The position numbers were made by a program, and so were the translations under genes. DNA of 11,562 nucleotides from DATGFB01 sp032160545 (GTDB taxonomy: Bacteria > Actinomycetota > Actinomycetes > Mycobacteriales > Jatrophihabitantaceae), in NCBI GenBank assembly GCA_032160545.1, contig JAVHVN010000110.1, positions 1 to 11,562 of the forward strand. The letters run 5' to 3'. Under the pieces are notes generated by a model, which did no database searches, was not told the DNA's origin, and saw nothing but the letters and a program-made list of their open reading frames with translations. The stretch's first letter is position 1; every line of letters starts with the position of its first letter. Of this stretch, positions 5,963 through 11,562 are shown piece by piece.

Positions 5963-7127
5963 AGGTCTTGTCGCTCAGCGCATCGCGCGGTTGCGCAGCC
6001 ACCTGGCGGACGCGCCGTTCGACGCCTTCCTCGCGGTATCGCCGGCGAACGTTCTCTACGCCACCGGCTACCGCAGCATGGGTTCGACGGTGTTCGGGCT
6101 CCCGTCCATGGGCGCGCTGGTCTCGGGCGATCGCACCGTAGTGGCAGGCCCGGTCGCCGACTCCGCACCCGCCACCGACGCCGCTCTGGCGGTCGAGGAT
6201 TACGTGCCGTACGGACGGTTCTACTTCGAATCGGCCAGTGAACTGCCCGCGGCGTTCACACCGGACGCCCACCCCGGTTACGTCGAGGCGGTGCATGCGG
6301 CGGTCGTGTCGGCCGGCCTGGCCAACGCCACGATCGGCGTCGACGACGCGGCGATCAACCCCGCCACCCTCGCCCGGCTCTCGGTCGCGCTGCCGGACGT
6401 CCGGTTCGTCGATGCGTCGGGGTGGGCACTGCACGTCCGGTCGGCGAAACTGCCTGGTGAGATCGCGCTGCTCGAGCGCAGTGCGCGCGTCGCCGAGGAC
6501 GGAATCGCGGCGGCCATCGACTCCGCAGCCGTCGGAGTCAGCGAACGCGAACTCGCCGGGACGGTGGCCGCACATATGGCCGCCGCCGGTGCGGAGCCGC
6601 GATTCGTCGTCGCCACGACCGGTCCGCGCAGCGCGTTCGCCGACGTCTTCCCTACGGATCGCCGGCTGGAGCCGGGTGACCTCGTGCGCTTCGACGTCGG
6701 CTGCATGATCGACGGCTACTGGTCCGACATCGGTCGTACCGCGGTCGTCGGCGGACCGGACAGCCTGCAGGCGAAGCGGTACCAGGCGATCCTCGAAGGC
6801 GAGGAGCAGCAGTTGTCCGCGATCCGGCCCGGGGTCACTGCGCAGTCGATCTTCGCGCTGGCGGTCGAGGTCGTCGAGGCGAACGGCATCGCGCCGTACC
6901 GCCGCCAGCACTGTGGGCACGGCATCGGCATGGACGTCTACGAGCCGCCGATCATCAATGCGAGCACGGACAGCGTTCTGGAGGAGGGCATGACGTTCTG
7001 CCTCGAGACGCCGTACTACGTGCTCGGGTGGGGCGGGATGATGGTCGAGGACACCATCGTGCTCACCGCCGACGGCCACCGCCGGTTCACCGTCACCGAC
7101 CGCAGCCTCCGCGTCATCCCCGCGTGA
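5955..7127 (+). CDS. M24-family metallohydrolase (Xaa-Pro peptidase/creatinase-like)
   Basis: The 390-residue protein has the two-part layout of the M24B (pita-bread) family: an N-terminal creatinase-type domain (about 1-160, with SPANVLYATGYR) and a catalytic domain (about 165-390). All five metal ligands are present: Asp247 and Asp258 in DVGCMIDGYWSD, His322 in GHGIGMD, Glu351 in CLETPYY and Glu365 in MVEDT. It is therefore probably a dinuclear-metal hydrolase, unlike metal-free creatinase. The residue that is a catalytic His seven after the metal His in Xaa-Pro peptidases (GHGxGxxxHE) is Tyr329 here (GHGIGMDVYEPP), and the first conserved His before the GD motif is absent (AFADVFPTD). Prolyl-dipeptide cleavage is thus uncertain; some M24 members, such as ectoine hydrolase, cut non-peptide amides. 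GTG 5955 is chosen because of the strong GGAGGAG at 5944-5950; it overlaps the previous stop by 8 nt. The cytosolic enzyme is translationally coupled to both neighbours. Confidence 0.85.
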   Translation: MAEGLVAQRIARLRSHLADAPFDAFLAVSPANVLYATGYRSMGSTVFGLPSMGALVSGDRTVVAGPVADSAPATDAALAVEDYVPYGRFYFESASELPAAFTPDAHPGYVEAVHAAVVSAGLANATIGVDDAAINPATLARLSVALPDVRFVDASGWALHVRSAKLPGEIALLERSARVAEDGIAAAIDSAAVGVSERELAGTVAAHMAAAGAEPRFVVATTGPRSAFADVFPTDRRLEPGDLVRFDVGCMIDGYWSDIGRTAVVGGPDSLQAKRYQAILEGEEQQLSAIRPGVTAQSIFALAVEVVEANGIAPYRRQHCGHGIGMDVYEPPIINASTDSVLEEGMTFCLETPYYVLGWGGMMVEDTIVLTADGHRRFTVTDRSLRVIPA

Positions 7128-8377
7128 GCGGCGCGTACGCCGGCGCGTTGCGCTGCCCCAGATGCGGGCGGGACGCCGACGAGGCCGCCGCGTTCGAGTT
7201 GTGCGGCCCGTGCACCGAACAGGGTCAGCACGTCAACCACCTGCCGGTGTACGACCTCTCGCGCATCGCGCCGGGCTGGGCTCGGGACGACCGGCAACCC
7301 GGCATCTTCCGTTACCGCGACCTGCTTCCCGTCGGGGCGTCGACCCGGCCGGTCTCGCTCGGTGAGGGCGGCACGCCGTTGCTGCCGCTGACCCGCATCA
7401 CGCAACGGGTGGGGGCGGCGGCGGTGTACCTCAAGGACGAGTCGCGCAACCCGACCTGGTCCTACAAGGACCGGTTGGCGGCGGTCGGCCTGACGAAGGC
7501 GCGTGAGGACGGCTGCGAGGTCGTCGTCGTCTCCAGTACCGGCAACCACGGCGCTGCTGTCGCGGCGTACGCAGCCGCCGCCGGAATCCGGTGTGTCGTG
7601 CTGACGCTCGAGTCGGTGCCGCTCACGATGAAGGTCCTGATGCAGTCGTTCGGGGCGCACGTCGTCGCATTGGCCAGTGCGCCGGAGAGGTGGACGGTGA
7701 TGCGCGAGGCGATCCGGGCGCACGGCTGGATGCCGATGTCAGGCTTCGTCAACCCGCCGGCCGGTTCGAACCCGTTTGCCGTGGACGGCTACAAGACCAT
7801 GGCGTACGAGATCGTGGAGGATCTCGGCGACGCTCCGGACGTGGTGGTCACGCCGGTCGCCTACGGCGACGGTATCGTCGGCCTCTACCGCGGGTTCCTG
7901 GACCTGGTCGCGCTGGGCGCTGCCAGCAGGGTCCCCCGCCTGGTGGCGGCCGAGGTGTTCGGACCGTATGCGAAGGCTGCGGCGAGCGGCGAGCCCGGCT
8001 CGGCCAGTGCGGTGGCCGCCGGCCCGTCCGTCGCGTTCTCGATAGCGACACCGCTCGCGACCTTCCAGGGGCACCGCGCGATGACCGCGAGCGGCGGAAC
8101 CTCGGTCGCCACGTCGAGCGATCGCGACATCCTCGCCGCGCAGGCACTGCTCGCCCGTGAGGAGGGGATCTATCTCGAAGCCTCCTCGGCGCTGACCATC
8201 GCCGCTCTGGACGGCCTGCACAGCCGTGGTGAACTCGGCGGCGACGATGTCGTCGTCTGCATCGGCACCTCCACGGGGTTGAAGGACATCGCAGCCACCG
8301 CCTCGACGCTGGCGCCCGTCCCGGTCATCGCGCCGACGCTCGCAGCGTTGGAAGCGACGATGCCGGCCGCGCCATGA
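7124..8377 (+). CDS. Threonine-synthase-like PLP enzyme with N-terminal zinc ribbon
   Basis: The 417-residue protein is a fold-type II pyridoxal-phosphate enzyme. A four-Cys zinc ribbon (Cys11, Cys14, Cys27, Cys30) precedes the catalytic domain, as in several threonine synthases and relatives. The PLP Lys is Lys115 in SYKDR, the phosphate/substrate loop is SSTGNHGAA (137-145), and GTSTGLKD (381-388) is the C-terminal cofactor loop. Several positions depart from what I remember of standard threonine synthase: the loop usually reads STGNTSA, the segment near 247 usually reads GNxGN (here YGDG), and the late loop usually has HGLKD (here STGLKD). These changes lean toward a dehydratase-, ammonia-lyase- or replacement-type reaction on another amino acid, and housekeeping ThrC is unlikely in this operon. 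The GTG start forms a GTGA overlap with the M24 stop; the frame is open 96 nt further up, but that part copies the M24 coding region. Confidence 0.82.
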   Translation: MSGAYAGALRCPRCGRDADEAAAFELCGPCTEQGQHVNHLPVYDLSRIAPGWARDDRQPGIFRYRDLLPVGASTRPVSLGEGGTPLLPLTRITQRVGAAAVYLKDESRNPTWSYKDRLAAVGLTKAREDGCEVVVVSSTGNHGAAVAAYAAAAGIRCVVLTLESVPLTMKVLMQSFGAHVVALASAPERWTVMREAIRAHGWMPMSGFVNPPAGSNPFAVDGYKTMAYEIVEDLGDAPDVVVTPVAYGDGIVGLYRGFLDLVALGAASRVPRLVAAEVFGPYAKAAASGEPGSASAVAAGPSVAFSIATPLATFQGHRAMTASGGTSVATSSDRDILAAQALLAREEGIYLEASSALTIAALDGLHSRGELGGDDVVVCIGTSTGLKDIAATASTLAPVPVIAPTLAALEATMPAAP

Positions 8378-9342
8378 AGGTCGGCTACGCGCCTTCCGGT
8401 GGCCGCCGGGCCGACGACGCCGTGGCCGCGGCCGTCGCCGTCGAGCGGGCCGGCTTCGACGAGGTGTGGCTCTCGGAGGACTACTTCGAGCGCGGAGCCT
8501 TCGCGATCGCGGGCGCCGTCGCAGCGTCAACCGAGCGCGTCGGTCTCGGCATCGGCGTGGTCAACCCGTGGACCCGCCACCCGGTCCTGACCGCGATGGA
8601 GTTCGCCGGTCTGGATGAACTCAGTGGCGGGCGAGCCGTCCTCGGGCTCGGGGCCAGCAACAGCCGGTGGATGTCGGACATGCTCGGGCTGCCCTTCGAC
8701 CAACCGCTCGCCCGGCTCGTCGAGTGCGTGCAGCTCGTGCGCGCGGTCCTGGCGGGGACGCCGGTGAGCCATCACGGGCCGGGGTGGGACGTCGAGACGG
8801 CGTTGTCGTTTCGGCCCTTGCGCACCGATCCCCCGATCGTGCTCGGGGTGAAAGGGCCTCAGGCGCTGCGGCGGGCGGGGCAGGTCGGCGACGGCGCGTT
8901 TCTGTCCGTCCTCTCCTCACCCGGTTACGTCCGTTGGGCGCGTGAGCAGGTCGGGCGGCCCGGCTGCGCGTTGTCGTCCTATGTGTTGCTGTCGTGCGGG
9001 CCGGATGCGGCCGCCGCTCGCGAAGCGATCCGTCCGGTCGTGGCGAAGTATCTAGGCATCCACGGCGTCCACGAGATCACCCGGCGGGCCGGGATCGAGC
9101 CGGAGCTTGCCGCGCGCTTCCGCACTGCGTTGCTCGCCGGCCGGCCCGCCAGTGAGCTCGTCACCGACGCCCTGCTCGACGCCGTCGCCGTGGCCGGCGA
9201 CCGCGAGAGCTGTGCCGGCGCGCTGCGCCGACTCGCCGACGCCGGGCTCGACGCGGTCGTCCTGCTCGAGACCCCCGGCGCGCAGAGCCAGGCGGTGATC
9301 GACGAGGCGTTGGCGTGCGTCGAGCTGGCCGGGCTGCGCTAG
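8374..9342 (+). CDS. LLM-class flavin/F420-dependent oxidoreductase (second, Mer-like)
   Basis: The 322-residue protein is a second luciferase-like TIM-barrel oxidoreductase, clearly diverged from the one at 4901. Its markers are AVERAGFDEVWLSEDYFERG (22-41), GIGVVNPWTRHP (59-70), DELSGGRAVLGLGAS (81-95) and GVKGPQALRRAGQVGDG (158-174). The last is typical of the Mer (methylenetetrahydromethanopterin reductase)-like F420 subgroup. It is likely cytosolic and uses F420 or FMN; the substrate is unknown. The start forms an ATGA overlap with the PLP-enzyme stop, so it is the fourth coupled gene of the operon. Its stop TAG (9340-9342) overlaps the stop of the convergent regulator gene in the palindrome CTAG, leaving no room for a terminator. 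Its presence after an M24 hydrolase and a PLP enzyme suggests a second redox step in the same route (inference). Confidence 0.87.
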   Translation: MKVGYAPSGGRRADDAVAAAVAVERAGFDEVWLSEDYFERGAFAIAGAVAASTERVGLGIGVVNPWTRHPVLTAMEFAGLDELSGGRAVLGLGASNSRWMSDMLGLPFDQPLARLVECVQLVRAVLAGTPVSHHGPGWDVETALSFRPLRTDPPIVLGVKGPQALRRAGQVGDGAFLSVLSSPGYVRWAREQVGRPGCALSSYVLLSCGPDAAAAREAIRPVVAKYLGIHGVHEITRRAGIEPELAARFRTALLAGRPASELVTDALLDAVAVAGDRESCAGALRRLADAGLDAVVLLETPGAQSQAVIDEALACVELAGLR

Positions 9343-10562
9343 CCCCCGAGCAGGCTCTGCGCACGCAGCGCGAGCGAGAATCCGAGCGCGTCCGTCGGGT
9401 TGCGCACGTCATGGCCGGTGAGTTCCCTCACCCGTCGCAGCCGGTAGGCGATCGTGTTGACGTGCACCAGCAGGCGGTGCGCGGTGGCCTGCGTGGACAT
9501 GCTCAGGTTGATGTACTCGCGGATCGTCTCGACCAGTTGCGGGTGTGGTGTCAGCGCTCCGAGGTGGCTCTCGAGCAGGGTGCGCGCGGCCGCCGGGTTG
9601 GTCAGCAACATGACGTCGACGACGACGTCGCCGTACATCAACACTTCGTGACCGCGGCCCTGACGCAGCCCGACCTCCAGCGCCATCAATGCCTCGTGGC
9701 ATGAGGCGCGCGCCTCGGCAAGGCTCTCGTATTGGTCCCCGACGCCCGCGACGACGTCGAAGCGCTGCTGCATGGGGTCCAGGGCCCGTCGGATCACCGG
9801 GAGCGAATCGCGCTCGGCGGCCGGCAGCAACAGGATCAACGCGTTGTCCCGGACCCCGACGATCGGCGACGGCCCGCGGATCTCGCCCAGCCGGGCCAGA
9901 AGGTGACGGCGCAGCTGGGAGAGGTCAGCCGATGGGTCCTCGGCTCCCGGCCGGGCGAGCGCGGTGAGGGCGATGCACCGGTACGGCACCGACGGGTTCG
10001 CACCGACGAGGCGTGCCTGCGCGTCGATCTCGACCCGGTCGCCCGCCGAGCCGTCCACCAGCCGCGCCACGAGGACCGCGACGCTGTCGGTGTGGTCCTT
10101 CTGCAACTGCCGGTAGGTCTCCACGTAGGCCTCGGCGGTTGCCTGCTCGGCCCGGTCGAGGATCGTGCTGATGGCCCGGATGCCGTTGCGCTGCTCGGCA
10201 CTGTTCAAGCCCGCCTGGATGCAGACCAGGCAGAAGGCGTCGATCAGTACCCGTTCGGCGACGCGCCACGACTGGATCATTCCGGACAGCGGGACACCCT
10301 GCAGCGCGCGGGTACGCCCGAGTTCGTCGAGCCGTTCGCGGTCGTCGTCGTCGATGTCGCGGCCGCTGCGCATGAATTCCAGCGTGTGCTGGATGTTCGG
10401 ACGCACCTGCTCCGCAAGCACGGCGCGGTCCGGGAGGATGTCGCTGTAGCCGGCGACGGTCTTCCACACCCGGCTCGTGATCTCGTCGACGATGGCTCCC
10501 AGATCGGTCAGGAGCTGTGCGCCGGCGAGCTGCAATGCGGTCGGTCCGAGCCCTTGCTGCAC
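9339..10562 (-). CDS. PucR/CdaR-family transcriptional regulator
   Basis: The 407-residue protein has the three-part layout of actinobacterial PucR-type regulators. Residues about 10-160 form an all-helical sensor resembling the RsbRD N-terminal domain. About 175-310 is a GGDEF-like CdaR middle domain. About 340-402 is the C-terminal HTH_30 domain, with STQATAHRLLVHVNTIAYRLRRVRELTG containing the recognition helix. Regulators of this family commonly sense a catabolic substrate or nitrogen signal and control an adjacent operon; PucR itself controls purine use in Bacillus. GTG is read at 10562-10560, with GAGGAG in good position upstream on the minus strand. The gene is convergent with the oxidoreductase operon, sharing the CTAG at the stops, and divergent from the isochorismatase-like gene, so the 303-bp region between them is its likely target. 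It probably controls the cluster and itself (inference). Confidence 0.88.
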   Translation of the reverse strand: MQQGLGPTALQLAGAQLLTDLGAIVDEITSRVWKTVAGYSDILPDRAVLAEQVRPNIQHTLEFMRSGRDIDDDDRERLDELGRTRALQGVPLSGMIQSWRVAERVLIDAFCLVCIQAGLNSAEQRNGIRAISTILDRAEQATAEAYVETYRQLQKDHTDSVAVLVARLVDGSAGDRVEIDAQARLVGANPSVPYRCIALTALARPGAEDPSADLSQLRRHLLARLGEIRGPSPIVGVRDNALILLLPAAERDSLPVIRRALDPMQQRFDVVAGVGDQYESLAEARASCHEALMALEVGLRQGRGHEVLMYGDVVVDVMLLTNPAAARTLLESHLGALTPHPQLVETIREYINLSMSTQATAHRLLVHVNTIAYRLRRVRELTGHDVRNPTDALGFSLALRAQSLLGG

Positions 10563-10865
10563 GCCGTGGCCTCCTCGCTTCGCGCCACTCGGCCGACGGC
10601 CGACGGTGATCCGACGCTTTCGGCGAATCTAGCGGTCCGGCGCGCACCACGGTGGCGTTCGCGAGCACTGCACAGCCGGCTCCGGGGGGCCGCAACGCGG
10701 CCGAAACAACCCAGACCCGATCGCGTCACGCAACCCGGCGCGGACGAGGGGAACTGTCGGCGAACACAACCGGTGACGAGACCATTTGGTGAGGGCGACC
10801 GTAGTTGAGGTCGGTCGCCGTGGGCGAAGGTTTGCACACCAGCCGCAATCACCAAGGAGAACGCA
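10563..10865. promoter_or_regulatory. Divergent promoter region between pucR-type regulator and hydrolase
   Basis: These 303 bp contain no convincing gene and should carry both divergent promoters. Palindromes that could be operator parts are GGCCGC-AAC-GCGGCC (10688-10702), CCAC-G-GTGG (10647-10655), ACCATTTGGT (10781-10790, ACCA/TGGT with a 2-bp centre) and the stronger GGCGACC repeat at 10794-10819, listed separately. A tandem GGCCGAC pair lies at 10591-10604. No clear -10/-35 pair could be assigned. Confidence 0.5.
10794..10819. promoter_or_regulatory. Candidate operator: GGCGACC-N12-GGTCGCC
   Basis: A perfect 7-bp inverted repeat (10794-10800 and 10813-10819) with half-site centres 19 bp apart lies 46-71 nt before the hydrolase start codon. 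The spacing suits a dimeric helix-turn-helix protein reading one DNA face, so the adjacent PucR-type regulator is the natural candidate. Binding is inferred only. Confidence 0.42.
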
Positions 10866-11507
10866 GTGGTCAGATGGGAACTCGACCCGGCGCGGACTGC
10901 GTTGATCGTGGTCGACCTTCAGAACCTCTTCGTGGAGGGACACGCGCCGATCTCGGCTCCGGACGGGCCGCTGATCCTCGAGCGCATGAACGAGCTCGCC
11001 GCCACGTGCCGTGCGCTGGGAATGCCGGTGATCTACACCGCGCACATCCTGCGCGCAGACCTGTCCAATATCGGCCAGCTCGAGCACATCTTCCCGGTGA
11101 TGCGCGAGGAAGGGATCATCAGCTCGGGCAGTGAGCCGGCCGCAATGCACCCCGGCTTCAAGGTCGGGCCCGACGACATCTACCTCGAGAAGCCACGCTT
11201 CGGTTCGTTCACCGGTACCGACCTCGAGCTGATCTTGCGCACCAAGGGCATCGACACCGTGATCCTCGGCGGGATAGCCACCAACGTCTGCGTCGAGACG
11301 ACGGCGCGTGAGGCGAACCACCGCGAGTTCAAGGTCGTCTTCTTGTCCGATGGCACCACCGCCGGCGAGTACGCGGACGCCGGCTGGGGGACCCTCACGC
11401 CGGCCGAGGTGCAGAAGGCGACGCTCACGATCATGGCCTACGCATTCGCGGAGGTCACCACCTGCAACGACGTCGCGTCCCGGCTTAGCGCCACCGCACA
11501 GTCATAG
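10866..11507 (+). CDS. Isochorismatase-fold cysteine hydrolase
   Basis: The 213-residue protein is a complete member of the isochorismatase-like cysteine hydrolase family, which contains N-carbamoylsarcosine amidohydrolase, nicotinamidase and the ureidoacrylate hydrolase RutB. The triad is visible: Asp17 in ALIVVDLQNLF, Lys109 in YLEKPRFGSF and Cys142 in GGIATNVCVETTARE, with the typical cis-peptide IAT segment before the Cys. The TNVCVE/TTARE wording is closer to the RutB and carbamoylsarcosine hydrolase side of the family than to true isochorismatases (judged from memory of the families, not aligned). It probably hydrolyses an amide or carbamoyl group in the cytosol, releasing ammonia. The GTG start has AAGGAGA (10854-10860) five nt upstream. 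It is transcribed divergently from the PucR-type regulator, separate from the four-gene operon but probably in the same regulon. Confidence 0.87.
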   Translation: MVRWELDPARTALIVVDLQNLFVEGHAPISAPDGPLILERMNELAATCRALGMPVIYTAHILRADLSNIGQLEHIFPVMREEGIISSGSEPAAMHPGFKVGPDDIYLEKPRFGSFTGTDLELILRTKGIDTVILGGIATNVCVETTAREANHREFKVVFLSDGTTAGEYADAGWGTLTPAEVQKATLTIMAYAFAEVTTCNDVASRLSATAQS

Positions 11508-11511
11508 CCCT

Positions 11512-11526
11512 GCGCCCGTACGGCGC
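11512..11526 (+). terminator. Small hairpin after the hydrolase gene
   Basis: GCGCC-CGTAC-GGCGC is a 5-bp stem starting five nt after the stop at 11507. It is short and has no T-tract, so only a weak terminator candidate. The last 36 bp of the window show nothing definite. Confidence 0.3.
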
Positions 11527-11562
11527 TCAACGTCGTCCGACAGCGTCGTTCGGCGTCATGAA

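Noticed and set aside
4850..7079. Two long open frames on the minus strand (about 353 and 393 codons) opposite the first LLM and M24 genes
   Set aside because: Their translations have no recognisable motifs and are rich in Arg, Gly and Val. They mirror the GC-rich third positions of the real plus-strand genes, as expected in high-GC DNA.
5955..7127. Ectoine hydrolase (DoeA)
   Set aside because: It belongs to the same superfamily, but no DoeB-type deacetylase, aminotransferase or MocR/Lrp regulator is nearby.
9732..10808. A 358-codon plus-strand frame opposite the PucR-type regulator
   Set aside because: It has no domain signal and an Arg/His-rich composition, while the minus-strand frame has the full PucR layout, a ribosome binding site and a matching HTH.
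5955..11507. Creatinine/creatine degradation (M24 creatinase plus carbamoylsarcosine hydrolase fold)
   Set aside because: The fold pairing fits, but creatinase lacks metal ligands and this M24 protein has all five. No sarcosine oxidase or creatininase is present.
11558..11562. Possible start codon of a next gene at the right edge
   Set aside because: Only ATGAA is visible and no ribosome binding site precedes it.

Overview
The window is high-GC, densely coded DNA. Its codon use, frequent GTG starts, several luciferase-like/F420-type oxidoreductases and a PucR-family regulator all point to an actinobacterium. The genus cannot be told from the sequence. No rRNA, tRNA, CRISPR array, transposase or phage gene was seen.

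Left part (1-4900): a loose set of apparently unrelated single genes. In order these are the 3' end of a family-2-like glycosyltransferase with a C-terminal coiled coil, an arylamine N-acetyltransferase, a DUF1801/YdhG-like small protein, and an exported NodB-type polysaccharide deacetylase. A 456-bp convergent gap follows, carrying three hairpins, two of which share a 17-nt arm. Next is a small minus-strand Cys/His protein that probably binds zinc.

Right part (4901-11507): a compact cluster that looks like one functional unit. Four plus-strand genes overlap end to start by 8, 4 and 4 nt: LLM flavin/F420 oxidoreductase, M24 metallohydrolase, zinc-ribbon threonine-synthase-like PLP enzyme, and a second LLM oxidoreductase. 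The last of them shares its stop codon region (CTAG) tail to tail with a minus-strand PucR/CdaR-type regulator. The regulator is divergent from an isochorismatase-fold cysteine hydrolase across a 303-bp region holding a perfect 7-bp inverted repeat with a 12-nt spacer, a good candidate operator.

Interpretation (inference): the right part looks like a regulated catabolic pathway for a small nitrogen-containing compound. A luciferase-like monooxygenase paired with an isochorismatase-fold amidohydrolase recalls RutA/RutB of the Rut pyrimidine pathway. The M24 and PLP enzymes are not part of that pathway, so the substrate and the order of steps are unknown. No transporter lies inside the window.
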